Below, in pieces: positions 1-12,071 of a DNA stretch of 64,000 nt; the first letter of the stretch is position 1, and each line of letters begins with the position of its first letter. Made by a program: the position numbers and the translations under genes. The DNA lies in NCBI GenBank assembly GCA_019009955.1, contig CM032228.1:131075001-131139000 (forward strand), read 5' to 3'. The notes below the pieces were generated by a model that saw only the letters and a list, made by a program, of their open reading frames with translations, did no database searches and was not told the DNA's origin. The DNA is from Riptortus pedestris. Taxonomy: Eukaryota; Arthropoda; Insecta; Hemiptera; Alydidae.

Positions 1-52
<52 letters not shown>
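1..52. repeat. CA/TA dinucleotide microsatellite
   Basis: The window opens with a short CA run followed by about 20 TA units. It is probably the edge of a longer tract cut by the window boundary. Similar compound CA/TA tracts elsewhere in the window lie inside the dispersed family A repeat, so this may be another such copy, but no family A flank is visible here. Confidence 0.9.
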
Positions 53-53
<1 letters not shown>

Positions 54-79
54 TACTTTTGAAATAATTGATATATAAA

Positions 80-200
80 TTAATTGTAATACACTACTAT
101 TGCATGTGATATGCTAATTTGCATGGGACATGCAGAAACAAATAAACAGCCTTCTTATAGGGTTACTATAGGAAGGAGACGAATAAAAAATAAAAATAAT
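80..200 (+). repeat. LINE-like 3' tail (diverged copy)
   Basis: This stretch resembles the repeats at 9140-9340 and 10930-11180. Shared elements are a GTAATA..CATGTG..ATATGC block, an AAATAAAT polyadenylation-like stretch, then CTTCTTATAGGGTTACTA. The 9.2 kb copy has nearly the same ending, CTTCTCATAGGGTTACTA. A conserved block ending in an AATAAA-rich tail suggests the 3' end of a non-LTR retrotransposon. No coding sequence is attached. Confidence 0.4.
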
Positions 201-2655
201 ACTCTTCCTAGTCCAAAAGAATGTATGGAATTCCTTGCAAGAACGTCTTCAGAGTGAGGGATAAATCAAATTAAACATTAAATTAGAGTTGATATAGCAT
301 TACTATTAAATAAATAAAGAAATTACTTCAAATTGAGTTAATTGTTTTTATTCACTTCAACCCTTGCCCCCAATCTCGGCCAGTCTTGTTCCAACTAAGG
401 TCCAGATTCAGTGATGAATAATTCAAGCATGTCATTTCAAATGAAGTAATCTCTCAAACCTGTAGCATAGAAGGCTTAGAAGTGGCCAAGATGGCGGTCA
501 GTACCTCAAAAGTTTAAATATTTCCTTTAATACAGAAAATAGTAATATATAACGTTGGTGATTTTTTCACCGTATCAATGTAATTAATATTTTTCGTACG
601 GTCCTAATTAAATGATGGAACTATTTAATATGTTTTCCTTACTTTTTTTCGTTTAATAGATTCAATTAATTTAACTACTCAAAGCCCTCAGCGATTGAAT
701 ACGCTTGTAAGTTTCATTATATTAAATATATCTATTTTATTGTAAATAGCCTTTGTGCTACACTGAACAATCTAAGTGATTCCTTATAAATATTTGAGGA
801 AAAAATTATATTTTTATTCCTTCAATTAGAAAAAATCATTTCAATTGGCATTTGTCCTCCAATTGGACCAACATTATCTCCTCAGGAGTGGTACTTCAAA
901 TCTGACAAAATTTAAAAATATAGCCCTATTAAATAAGCCCTTAAGGATAAAAAAGAATGTCTTTCTAGCTCCAAAATCGATGTCCTTTTAATATTTACTT
1001 CTGAGCCTCGTTTTCGCTTTCTTGTCTTTGCGTGGCTACAACTTAAGGGTAGTCTTTTAGTTTAAACATGCAGTTTTCAATTCCCAAGCCAGATGAATAT
1101 AGCAGCATAATGTTTAAATTTGCCACGAATTCTATAATCCTCTATTGAGAATCCCTCCAACTCGGTAAAGTATTAAACTTCTCCTACCAACCATTGTACA
1201 AGAGCGCGCCCCATAGATCTGCAATATAAACTGTTCTTCCTTTTTATAATTGCCATGTGGGGATTTTAATTATGTAAGGTAGAGGTCTCAAGCCTTCTCT
1301 GTCTCTTGATATTAAAACCTCCCCTAACACATGAATATTTTTGTTAAGTAAAACAACCGTTCACAAATTTACTTTCTTATATAAGAGATACTGAAGTAAA
1401 GCGTGCTGCTTTCGCTTTACCGAATCTTGGCATCGGCGTTCAAAGGTCTGCCCCTAGGGTAGCCGTCACTGATTTACTTGGTTGGATCCTGCATGAAATA
1501 CTCGTTGGTGATGAGAATCCATTCCAGTGTGTGGAATAAAAAGTTGATATCCCTTGAGGCTGGGAGGACATGAAGCTGCATCACGTAGTCACTTGAGTCA
1601 CGTAGGTAGCAGGCGGAACCTCACACCACTTGCCCATTTTATTGGATGCGGTTCTAACAGTTACCCAATACATACAAAGTGCTTAGTGAACGTGTTTTCA
1701 AACTCCTTATAACTATCATTTTGTGCCTAGTTCAACAAGGAAACAACAAACAAGGACAGTAATTGTGAAGTAAACCCATAGGGGAGGGGAAAATTATGAG
1801 TGTGAGAATAATAATAAAGAGCTAATAAATATTGTAATGGTGTTTACTAAAACCAGGATAGTTTGATGAAACGCTAAATATCATAAGATAAAGTGAATAC
1901 TTTTAAGTAAAATTAGATGAGTGGAGTAAGAAAATATTCAGAAGAGGGATAAGTAGGGGAGGGGAGGGGAGAGAATAAAGCTGGAGTTTTGAACTTAATC
2001 TGGATTGATTGAGTCTATTGTTGATTGTTTTCATTGAATAAAGAAATAAATAAGACCCTGAGTAAGTGTGGTGCAGTGGGAGGATGAGACCGTGGTATGT
2101 TGTGCAGCGGGTATTACACAGAGCCTGTCTCTCTTGGAGACCTACCTGGGACGAGTGGACTAGCACCATCCTGTTTTTATCAACACAATGAACTAAACCT
2201 GGGTTACTAATCTAGCTATATTAAACAAAGTACGTATAAAACGATAAATAATTAACAATGATCAACCAGACTATAAGCCGGTTGTTCCTATATTAACCCG
2301 TTTCATTGACTTAACCTAATTGAAAAAATAAAAATTTAATACAAATACTAATACGAAATACCACACTGGTTATTAAAGCGCTCAATGTGCCTATAGAGAG
2401 ACTCAACCATCTATCACGTGATGAAGATAAAGGTCCTTATTATAATTCAATCTTAAATAAAGATTGGATAATAGCGTTGAACACTAAGGAACATTATGAT
2501 GCTGTTTGGCGAAAACTCCTAACAACCTTTATTTACCGCGGAGTTCAAGCAATGTAATAAATAATATTAGTCAATAGAATTAAAGATAATTGTAAAGACG
2601 AAGAAAAATATCAAGGCATCATGCTAACAAAATCCACTTTATGAAAGTTTGTTTA
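201..2655. other. Unassigned AT-rich sequence
   Basis: No gene or repeat family recognised. The segment at about 1400-1630 is richer in G and C than its surroundings and has no obvious copy elsewhere in the window. An 88-codon open frame on the minus strand (1903-2169) is low-complexity and has no recognisable domain. Confidence 0.5.
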
Positions 2656-2830
2656 TTAATGTTCACATAAACCTACCACTGCTAATTGGGGCAGGTTATC
2701 TACAGGTTAGCAATCTTTTCTATACGAGGAAGGACTGAGGATTTTATTTAGTAAGATCCTCCTAAAGTCCTATTTAGGACACACTTGCCAAGAGCATTAG
2801 ACCAAAGCCCTAAACCACATTAAACTAAGC
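2656..2830 (-). repeat. Diverged SINE copy
   Basis: The plus strand reads GCTAATTGGGGCAGGTTATC, then CTACAGGTTAGC, then ACTGAGGATTTTATTTAG. This matches the tail half of the SINE seen near full length at 20104-20336 (CTAACTGGGACGGGTTATCC, CACAGGTTACC, CTAAGGATTTTATTTAG). The tRNA-like head is poorly preserved. Orientation is head to tail on the minus strand. Confidence 0.65.
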
Positions 2831-4401
2831 CCCAAAATTATAATATTTTTTTATGTGTTTGAAATTATAACAAATAATGAAAAATTGTAAGTAAAATGAC
2901 AAACCATGAAATATTTGCCATTTTTTTTAGTTCAGCAGAGAAGTAATAATAAGCGAAGCCCTATATTTGGTTTAATTTAACATTAGAAAACGTTTATAAA
3001 AATGTAACTAAACCATTCTAACTTATTTAATATAGACGTAAAATCAGATATTTCTATAAAATCCATCATTTTCAGTTAGTCTTGACGTGTGCGGAGACAG
3101 TGCAGGTGTCTGTTGAGTAATTGCAAATTCCTAAAGAGGCTTCACATTAACCCAAGTGCGTAGAGTTTCTGAAAAATAAAAAATTAGCAATTTGTAGTTC
3201 GGATCCTTTACATTGGCCTTCTGCTGAACTATTTACAATAGATTGACTCAGGGTGACAATTTCAGAAATAGAATTATAACAAATTAACCGACGAAATTTG
3301 GTGTAAGACATAAATTCAAAAAACTCTAAAACTCTTGAATCACGTTGTAACAGCTTAATCTTTTAGTATTACTAGTTATTTCCTTCAGAAATGATAATTA
3401 TAATTAATTTCTTACTATTTAATATTGAACCGTTTAATTCACTGCTTAAGCAGTTTGCAATTATTATGTAATAAGTATTTTTAATGGTGTATCAGATTTT
3501 CACGAAGCAATTATCAAAGTAACCGTCATAGTTATTTATTACTCAAGTGTTCAAATCATTAATGTAATAATGACTGGGATGCCCAATAATTATATTTAAA
3601 TAATAGAGTGTCTTGATGGTTATTATTATTTATTTTTCTTGAACAACTTGAATATTTTACGCTTCGAGATCCTTCAAAGGAACAAATCTGACATGCCTCC
3701 TAAAGAATTATGAAAGCTATACATACATACCTACTGTGCCAGGAAATGATTTTCTTCATCATTTTTTGTGAAATGATGACTTCTTTAAATATTATATCTT
3801 ATTCATTATCAGTGTTTAATTATTCACTGATTAAAGCTCTGTACCTCAACTACTACATAATAAGATTTATAAAGAAATGAAAACAGCATTTAATGAATGA
3901 ATGCAAGAAAAGTTATGCTGGGATTTATGTTTTTCTACTCGTCTCAATAATTAACTCTTACTCTCTGATATAAGCACCAGAGAACTAAACATGTTACGAA
4001 TGCACTTAAATGTTTGTATGAGATTTTTTTTATTTCTTTTTGTGAGATGGAAAACCTCATGATAGAATTGTTAGAGTTTTTTTAGTGTTAGATTTGATCT
4101 AGAAATATGTCAATAAAGAGAACAAAATAATTCGGTTCATAATAGAATTGTGATCAAAGCAGATCGGTGGCTGATACTCTATACTCTCATTGCAGTACAT
4201 CTCTATCTGAGAATTACTAATGAGACGAGGGACCAGCCGATGGGAAGGTAAGATGATATAGGACTGCAGTAAGGGCTATAGGATCCACAACTAGGCTGTA
4301 TTAAACCGTCATCCGTCAAATTAATTCCGAGCGATCTGTCTAAGCCAGCTGATAGTTACCGGTTTGGCTTTCTACTATAGTTCTCCACAGGGAGCTTACA
4401 A

Positions 4402-4402
<1 letters not shown>
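2831..4402. other. Unassigned AT-rich sequence
   Basis: Nothing recognisable as a gene or as one of the window's repeat families. The part from about 4140 to 4395 is somewhat less AT-rich and ends directly at an AT microsatellite, so it could be a repeat flank, but no second copy is present here. Confidence 0.5.

Positions 4403-4454
<52 letters not shown>
4403..4454. repeat. (AT)n microsatellite
   Basis: About 26 uninterrupted AT units. No flank of family A or B is recognisable next to it. Confidence 0.97.
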
Positions 4455-4457
<3 letters not shown>

Positions 4458-5246
4458 CTATGCTTCAAACTTAGAACAATGTTCTGGCCTAAGTATTATA
4501 TTTTTTTTCTAAATTGTTCATGCCAGATATAGTTATGAAGTAATACTAGCTTCAATAACTTCAAAATGTTAGTCCTATCCCATAGACACTGTAGCCCAGA
4601 ACTATATTCATACTTTATTAACTAAATGCCATTTGATTTTAATTTAAAAATTAGCTATTTTGTCATAAGTAACAATCAACCTCAATGAGGTTTGTCTTAA
4701 ACGAATTGATAAATGTAATCTCCTTGTTTCAATGACAGTGTTATGCCAACGACGTGTTCGATTGTGAATTAAAGTTGCGTTTTATCTTTATGAATGAAAC
4801 AAGTACAATTTCAGGCATGTTTGTCATCATTGCACAAGTCCGTCTCCAGGCCATCATTCTAGATGTCAGCTTGGATACTACTTCTTTATCAGCTAATTTC
4901 CCTTGAGGTTGCACTCATGACGCGTTTTTATTCACGTATCTACCCAATATTCTGAGTAGATGGCAAAAATGTAAAAGTTGACTTCATAATGTCAGCCAAG
5001 TCAGATAACGCCCTAGCAGATACATTATATGATGTTATTACATATGTTAATCCTTGATGATCGCTATATTTACGTGCCTGTGTTAAACTAATGACCAAAT
5101 TCTTATTTAATGGAAATGAAGCCTAAAACGTGGGGGCTTTTATGAAGGGTAAAATGTAAAACATAAATTCTTCCGCTAATTAGCGTCTTATCAAAATATA
5201 TTATATTATCAGTTTTGTCGTCTGACCTATTTTCTACAAATTTTGT
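4455..5246. other. Unassigned AT-rich sequence
   Basis: No gene or known repeat seen. Confidence 0.5.
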
Positions 5247-5830
5247 TTTAGCAGATTTCCCTTAGGGGAAATCAGCTATTGAAATCGTACTCATTACGCA
5301 ATATTTGAATATTTCCCCAAAATGTTCATCGATCCTACCTAAGTGATGACACAATTGAGGTCCTTTCAAAATTATATATGTTTGTATGAATTTATATACA
5401 TACATATATTTGCCTGTTACCACTCTAGCGCTCGCAATTATTATTTGATCAAAATCAAACTCGATATATAAGCGTTTCTTACAAAACTAAAGGTCGAGCT
5501 CGTTAATGGATCAAACCAGACCAGTGGGAAGGGTTTGGATGGGGGGATTAAAATTCAAAATATCTCCATCATTATACGTCGTATCAAAATATTATCTTGT
5601 TCAATCTTTGTTGTAAATAAATTTACTGTTAATATTGTTATATCCATTCATTCTCTATCTTTAGTTTTGACGGATATATTTTTTAGTTTTCAGCATTTAG
5701 TAAACCCGCGCTCCGACTCAGGTCATATTAACAATAAGCTGTTATATCACAAGTCACTGTATAAATATCAAATATTGTTTTCATTAAATGTTACTGTGTG
5801 AGGTACATGCAAATACGTAATGTGGTAACG
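5247..5830 (+). repeat. Family A dispersed repeat (partial)
   Basis: This copy starts at the family's palindromic end: AGCAGATTTCCC followed by TTAGGGGAAATCAGCT, positions 5250-5275. It continues through the usual order: a block with ATCGATCCTACC; a block with ATTATATATG; GTTACCACTCTAGCG; ACATAAAACGATTAA-like sequence; GACCAGTGGGAAGGG; then ATATCTCC; then TAACAATAAGCTGTTATATC near 5725-5750. Here the internal microsatellite is reduced to a few TA/CATA units. The far end (CTGCTTAGTTAA..CCTGCGTGACGG) is missing, so the copy is truncated. An 88-codon frame inside is not a credible gene. Confidence 0.75.
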
Positions 5831-5889
5831 ATATCAATTAAGATTTTGAGGTCGTGAAACGAAATTATTTATTTCTTCTAGAACTATAT

Positions 5890-6078
5890 TCGATGTTTAA
5901 CTGTTTCATTACACTCTTTCACCCGGAAATATTTCCAATTTCCAGAACTACCCCCTCTTAACCCCCTTCCCCAGGTCAGATTTTAGCCGACAAGGAACTT
6001 AATATTTAGTTTTAGATGAAACGCTTTTATAATATGTTTGGGACAAAAATTACGACTGCTAGAGCGGTAACAGGCAAG

Positions 6079-6166
<88 letters not shown>
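5890..6166 (-). repeat. Family A repeat, left part of a copy split by family B
   Basis: Reads as family A in reverse: a C-rich ACCCCCTTCCCC block, TTAGCCGACAAGGAACTT, an AAACGCTTTTATA block, CGACTGCTAGAGCGGTAACA, then a (CA)n/(AT)n tract at 6080-6166. The family B copy begins exactly at the end of the AT tract. Family A resumes at 7745 with AATTTTGAACGGGCTTCATT and GGTTGGATCGA. The two parts are therefore one insertion host interrupted at its microsatellite. Confidence 0.75.
6080..6166. repeat. (CA)n(AT)n compound microsatellite
   Basis: About 20 CA units followed by about 23 AT units, located inside the family A copy at the family's usual microsatellite position. Confidence 0.97.
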
Positions 6167-6172
<6 letters not shown>

Positions 6173-7744
6173 GTAACCTCTGTCTGTACATTGATTTTTT
6201 TCTCAAAATTTCACGATAACTTTTCGTTTCACATGTCATAGACACCATTACTGCATTTTGTTTCTTTCGTGTATGTTTGTTTGTTTGTTTGTTTGTTACC
6301 TTTTCACGCATAAACGGCTGAACCAAATTTCATGAAACTTGGTATGTATATTACTACTGACCCAACTTAGACTTTAGGCTATATTAAAATTCTCTGCGAT
6401 GAACAGGAGTGGGGGTTATAAGGGAGGCCTGAAATAAAAATAGCGATATTTCGTTTCCTATTGGTTTTTCGGCAAATATGAACATAACAAAAGTTGTTTA
6501 TTTTGTTATTTAGAGTAACTTTTGTTATATACACTTTTTTCGTATAACGTATTATAAACGAGATATACGCTAAAATCTATAGCGGAAGTGAACAATTTTA
6601 TTTGGGACAAAGGAACCAACCGAAATAAATAAAACTCGGTATATATATTAGCACTAACGCTTTCATTATTATAAATAATACCAACATTTCTAGGGACGGG
6701 TAGGAGTGGGGGTTGTAAGGGAGGCCAGAAATTAAAAGCAGCAGTATTTCGTTTTCTATTGGTTTATCGGCAAATATGAACATAACAAAAGTTGTTTATT
6801 TTGTTATTTAAAGTAACTTTTGTTATATACATTTTTTTTGTATACCCAATTATAAACGATATATACGCTAAAACCTATAGCGGAAGTGAAGAATTTTATT
6901 TGGGACAAAAGACCCGAAATAAATAAAACTCGGTATATGTATTAGCACTAACGCTTTCATTATAATAAGCCATACCAACATTTCTAGGGACGGGAAGGAG
7001 TGGGGGTTATAGGGGGGCCTGATATTAAATATAGTGATATTTCGTTTTCTATTCGTTTTTCGGCAAATATGCACATAACAAAAGTTGTTTATTTGGTTAT
7101 TTAGAGAAACTTTTGTTATGTACACTATCGTCGTATACCGAAGTATAAATGCGTTATACGCTAAAAATTATATTCATAGTCAACAATTTTATTTGGCACA
7201 AAACACTCAACCGAACTAAATAAAACACTGGGTATGTGTATTAGTACTAACGCCTTCCTTATAATAAGCCCTATTAACATTTCTAGGGACGGGCAGGAGT
7301 GGGGGTTATAAGGGAGGCCTGAAATTAAAAATAGTGATATTTCGTTTCCTATTGGGGTTTCGGCAAATATGCACATAATAAAAGTTGTTTATTTTGTTAT
7401 TTAGAGAAATTTGCTCAACAATTCTTTTCAATATGAACTACCAGGTACCTCACCTGGAAAAATTAATTCAAATTATAATATATTATTATAATATTTTGTC
7501 CTTAATAACTTAAATCTATGCATAATGCACAGGAAACGGGAAATATGACAATATGGAGTTCAGTGAAGTCTTACATAAAAAATTAATTTTATTATTGTCA
7601 AATCCACACAAACGACGGGTATTAACCCTAAAAACTGGGAACTGTAAATGTCAAAATATTGTGCAAAGTAAAGCCATGCCAAAAGAATACCATCACCATC
7701 CAGCCGCAAATGAATTCCCGGGCGAAGCCGGGTATCTGAGCTAG
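6167..7744 (+). mobile_element. Family B Helitron-like non-autonomous element, expanded copy
   Basis: Orientation is set by the terminal hairpin. On the plus strand the element ends with CCCGGGCGAAGCCGGG, then TATCTGAG, then CTAG (7741-7744), followed by T. A short GC hairpin a few bases before a CTRR terminus with a T following is the established 3' signature of Helitrons. The 5' end reads AAAATTGTAACCTCTGTCTG and does not start with the usual TC, so the class assignment is an inference. The interior carries about four tandem copies of a roughly 295 bp unit. Each unit has AACAAAAGTTG..AACTTTTGTT, an inverted repeat about 30 bp apart, and GGGAGGCCTGAAATT. It encodes no Rep or helicase. Both ends touch TA-rich sequence. 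Short minus-strand ORFs within it are repeated translations of the 295 bp unit and not genes. Confidence 0.65.
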
Positions 7745-8045
7745 TATATATATAATTTTGAACGGGCTTCATTTTTTTCACCTACTAGGTTGGATCGAAG
7801 GACATTTGAGGAAATATTTAGGACTGCTAAAAGTCCACCAAGGAGGGACAGTGTAAAGGAAGCAAATTTCCCTCACTTCCGATGATACATTGGTGCTCAT
7901 TGGTTGTCATATATTTCTAACTAAAAATCCGATGAGTAGTAGTGGGGGTTTACTGTAAACTGAAAGCAAGAAAGTATGAATAACTCACTTAAGATATGAG
8001 TTACAAGAAAATGTTTACAGCCACAAGAAAGTAGTATTTTTTTTG
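7745..8045 (-). repeat. Family A repeat, right part of the split copy
   Basis: TATATATAATTTTGAACGGG, then a TCATTTTTTTCACC block and GGTTGGATCGA, match the microsatellite-distal arm of family A in reverse. The palindromic end itself is not preserved. From about 7925 to 8000 a further family A segment (AGTGGGGGTTTACTG, then AACTGAAAG) follows, either rearranged or from a second copy. Confidence 0.6.
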
Positions 8046-8142
8046 GAGAGCATTCCCCTTCCCCACTCAAAGCACCCAACTTCCTATTTGAGCCAATCCT
8101 CGATCTTTATCGATACTCATTAAAAATTCGGCATGTTTAGCA

Positions 8143-8144
<2 letters not shown>

Positions 8145-8224
<80 letters not shown>
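8145..8224. repeat. (TA)n(TG)n compound microsatellite
   Basis: About 21 TA units followed by about 18 TG units. Confidence 0.97.
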
Positions 8225-8232
<8 letters not shown>

Positions 8233-8365
8233 TTTGTGCCATAACCATGTTTCTAGCATTAAACCCGAAATTCACTTCCTTGTTGGAGTAGGTACTAAAT
8301 CCCGTCACTCTACAGGTTTTCTGGAATGAGTGGAAATCAACCTTAACCTAATAGTTGTTACAGTT

Positions 8366-8437
8366 TGATGGCTGGATTTGAACCCGTTAGTTCGTAGTAC
8401 AGTTGTCCAACACAGTAATAATGGGCTATGCCTTACC
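8366..8437 (-). repeat. tRNA-like pseudogene or SINE head
   Basis: On the minus strand GGTTCAAATCC (8384-8374) is a good RNA polymerase III B box. About 50 bases upstream, TAGCCC..GTTGGACAA has the rough layout of a tRNA D-arm. It does not fold as an intact tRNA: I cannot close the acceptor stem or define an anticodon loop. The sequence differs from the SINE at 20.1 kb, so it may belong to another SINE family or be an isolated tRNA pseudogene. Confidence 0.4.
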
Positions 8438-9139
8438 CCCCTCCTAGGTTATTACAAATATTAAGAGAAATGAAAAGTATCAACTAGTAGTGATCTGATT
8501 TCATGGGGTAATAATGCTTTTTAGCGATAGCTAATGGCGAGCAAAGTGGCTGAGAGAGGTGCTGCTAGATGAAAGCAGTGGCTGTCCTTTGGCATTGCTA
8601 TCTATGTCCTATTAGCTAAGTGCTATCATCTTGTTCCTCTCGACTAACCAACCCCTCATGAATACATCAATACTCCTTGTACTTAGCCTTCTGCCCGTCT
8701 GCATTACTGTCAGATCGTAATGGCACGACGCACAAAGCAGCTCTCTGAGGAAAACAAGAACGTCACACGCGCCTTTTGCTTGAACTGTGAAGATTCTACA
8801 ATTGCAATTTTGATGTAGATCTTATTTTATCCCTTACATTAACAAAGGCATTAACTCATAAGGCTGTTACATCTTGCTTTCAAATTCTGTGAATTTCATA
8901 CTAAAATGTCGATCTAAAGAAGACTAGACTTATTTTAATATTCATAACATACTTTGTGATAAAATATCTGATTGCGAAATTTTGATGAGTCGGAGTTAAC
9001 TGAAGGAGGAAAATTAAGCATAATACAAAGAATAGCAATTGTAGAGCTGATGTAAACAAGACTTAGAACGTTTTAATGAACGTAAGATTCTCGGAGATAT
9101 TGTAGTTATATTGATCAACAAGATATGTTCTTGGTATCT
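8438..9139. other. Unassigned sequence
   Basis: No gene, RNA or known repeat recognised. Confidence 0.45.
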
Positions 9140-9340
9140 TATTTTACTTTATTTTATTTTATTTATTATTTCATTCTACTTTTTTTTTATTATATTTGAT
9201 TATATGGTAATAATTCATTAAATAGTATATATTGTTAAAATGTATTTAAACATACATGTAATATGCCATGTGGCAATGGAACTTGTACTCAAATAAATAA
9301 CTTCTCATAGGGTTACTAAGGGGAGAAAAAAAAATATGTT
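9140..9340 (+). repeat. LINE-like 3' tail, copy 1
   Basis: A T-rich stretch is followed by AATGTATTTAAACATAC, ATGTAATATGCCATGTGGCA, ATGGAAC and AAATAAATAA. The same sequence with few changes recurs at 10930-11180 in the same orientation. A conserved block closing on AATAAA repeats is typical of a retrotransposon 3' end. No reverse transcriptase sequence is attached. Confidence 0.55.
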
Positions 9341-9799
9341 CTTAAAATTAGTTCATTAATATTAACCAATAGATATTTTTTTTTTAATAAAACCATTTTA
9401 AATTATTACCTTTAATACTAGTTTAATGTTTATTTGTTTGTTTTTTATTACTTGTATTTAATGTTTATTTTTCGTGTTTAATTTGATACAGTTTTTGTTA
9501 TTTTTCTATTATATTGTTTTTATTTCATTTGTAAATATAGGGCCAAATTGCTTACTTGCGGGTGTTCCTGTATAAATAAATAAACAAGTATTCATTTTAA
9601 AATTATCTAACAATAAATCCTTAGTTACATTAAAATGAAACGAGGTTTTAAATCATTCAAAACGATTGAATGTATATGCTGTTAAGCAACATGGAATGCA
9701 TGCGTGCATGAGATAGGTGAGGTAGTATGACAGATGTATCAACTTAAGGTAAGGGAACGTGAGATGTGATAAGAACCTTCGGTTCCGTAAGGAAAGATA
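9341..9799. other. Unassigned AT-rich sequence
   Basis: T-rich low-complexity sequence up to about 9600, then nothing recognisable. Confidence 0.45.
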
Positions 9800-10448
9800 A
9801 AAATAGTCCATCCGCAGGGGCTGCCTAAAATAAGCAGATTTCCCTCGTGATGTTTAACAATAGATACGAGTAAATCTACATGCTGGTAACACAATAGCAC
9901 CGTCAACATCAAATGAATAAATACAAACGAAACCTCCAGACGGGAAGCACCTGTAACATAAACCAACAGTTGTGCCAATTTCTCACAGGAAAGAAAAACG
10001 ATTATTGAAATATATCAGAGTATAACATATAATTTTATTGAAAACTATTTACTATATCTAGTACTGTAATGTATAATGGATCAGAATAACATTTATTTCA
10101 ATCAATCAAATTTTAGTAGTCTAAGAACTTAAGAAAGGGGGGGGGGTCACCATAAGATATTTGCATTTCTCGTGTATAATAAAGGTCTCTTGAAAACAAT
10201 TTATTGTATTTAAGCTGCGAATAATATGGTTTATTACATAACAGAGTATTGTTTATGTAACATGAGTAGAAGTGGGGGTTTGCTGAAGGCTGAAAACGAA
10301 AAAAATGCAAATATCTCGGTTAATATTCAAGTTAGAGAATAAATGTATATAACAATATTTATAGTATATTTAATTTGCAATAAGATTGGCTCTATGTAGT
10401 GTTTTGATCCGACGCATAATAACAAAGATATTTCGAAAATTCCCCCTC

Positions 10449-10498
<50 letters not shown>

Positions 10499-10540
10499 CG
10501 ACCTCAATAGCTGATTTCCCGTAAGGGAAATCAGCTGAAT
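9800..10540 (-). repeat. Family A dispersed repeat, near full-length (reverse)
   Basis: Runs from the far end (GCAGGGGCTGCCTAAAATAA, near 9815-9835) to the palindromic end TAGCTGATTTCCCGTAAGGG (10509-10528). It is collinear with the copy at 57334-58395: both share a block around AATACAAACG, ATTGAAAA..TTTACTATA..CTGTAAT, a run of G (10136-10146), AGTGGGGGTTTGCTGAAGGC, an ATATCTCGGTTA block, and an (AT)n tract (10453-10496) just before the palindrome. An open frame at 9739-9978 (minus) falls in this repeat and is not supported as a gene. Confidence 0.8.
10453..10496. repeat. (AT)n microsatellite inside family A
   Basis: About 22 AT units at the family A internal microsatellite position, close to the palindromic end. 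Most of the arm that usually lies between tract and palindrome is deleted here. Confidence 0.95.
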
Positions 10541-10929
10541 GGGAATAAGAGAAACAAAGCTATCCACGACTGAGAATGTTCCAAACGTAAATCGTAATAC
10601 ATATGCAGCAAAAGCATAATTGGAAAAATATCGATGTGAACTGAGCTCGTCTCGCAATGGCTCGGAATGCTAAAAACAATTCTCAACTCCGGGAATGACA
10701 CGTCGTCACATCCCTCTTCTTCCTTATTAGCATACCTATTATACATATGCCTATTTCTTTCTCAGTTAGACCCCTTTTGTAAAATATAAAGACTTAAAAT
10801 TTAAACTTGGCAAGAGTTGTTGACTCTAGGTATAGATATGGATGTAGCAAAAATACATTAGAATGTAAAGTTGATTGTGAGGAATGGGAATCATAATTCA
10901 ATATATTTACCTTACATAGACTCGCAAAT

Positions 10930-11180
10930 TAAACATAGGTCTAACATTAATTGATTTGTTTTTTGTTCTTATTTTATTTCTTTTTTCATTTCATTTATTC
11001 ATTTTATTTTTAATTATCTTACTTATTTTAATATTTTACTTTATTATTTTTTTTTATATTATATTGGAGTAGATAGTTGATTTACGTGTATATATTGTAA
11101 AATAAAAATGTATTTAAACATAATCATACATGTAATATGTCATGTGGCAATGGAACGTGTGTTTAAATAAATAAAAAAAA
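10930..11180 (+). repeat. LINE-like 3' tail, copy 2
   Basis: The T-rich lead-in, AAATGTATTTAAACATAATC, ATACATGTAATATGTCATGT, GGCAATGGAAC and AAATAAATAAA all correspond to copy 1 at 9140-9340. The sequence ends in an A-rich tail (11166-11182), as expected for target-primed insertion. Confidence 0.55.
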
Positions 11181-12070
11181 AAAGATGTCTTGACAAATTT
11201 AATAGCTTCATTCGTGAAAGAGTGGGAGTTTATCAAATCTGAGATCCCAAAAATACAAATTATGCCATTTATATTCAAACTAGTGAAAAAATGTATTAAA
11301 AAAATACATTTCCTGGATATTACTCTATTTCATTAACGAGAACGGTTAAATAAACACCATTGCTCAATGAGACTAACAAGAACATAGACATTTTGGTTCG
11401 GTTTACCTTTCTCATGAGGTTCAAAGAAACTTGATCTTTATTTTTTCATGGAACTTTTCAATAATGGTTGTGAACGGTCGAACATGATTTTAAAAGAACT
11501 CTCAGTGGTGAACCAAGTTCATTGTCATACATTTATTATTTTAAGTATAATATGTGTATCAGTACTTATCCAAGCTCTTTCATGAAGAGCTCAGCTATTA
11601 CGAATTCATACCTGAGTATTGAACAATTTGAGGTGTTATAGACGTAGTCAATTCTGGAAACAACTTTCTTCGCCTATTGTCAACAGTTAGGCTCGAGTTC
11701 GTTGTTCAAGCGAAGTTCTACAAGTGCCCCCAACAACTCAAGTTTTTCAACAATACGTGACTTCCTTCTTTTTAACTTTTCCCTTTTCGGAATTCTTCTG
11801 AATTCAGCGGAGTTAACTTGCCTCCCATGCTACAATCAAATCTACTCTGTGAATATCATCCAGGTATTCATTATTATGAATACGCCTTATCTCAATTAAG
11901 TATTTCTATTATTTGGGATTGAGTATTTGATTTGGGAACGTGAATAAAATTGAAATTGAGTTCTATTGTAATTGAGTTAATATCAAAAAATATTCAGAAG
12001 TATACCAAAAAGATATTAATTTTAACAAATAATTACTCCTCATACGATACGCAAGTATAAATCAACATTA
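11181..12070. other. Unassigned sequence
   Basis: A short piece at 11215-11290 resembles the AGTGGGGGTTTACTG..GAAA part of family A but is strongly diverged. The rest has no recognisable feature. Confidence 0.4.
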
Positions 12071-12071
12071 C

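Noticed and set aside
6200..7400. Three similar minus-strand ORFs (6598-6783, 6868-7125, 7161-7376) that look like a small gene family
   Set aside because: They are translations of the same non-coding ~295 bp tandem unit of family B, with frames broken differently in each.
8366..8437. Functional tRNA gene
   Set aside because: Only a B box and a rough D-arm are recognisable. The acceptor stem and anticodon arm do not close.
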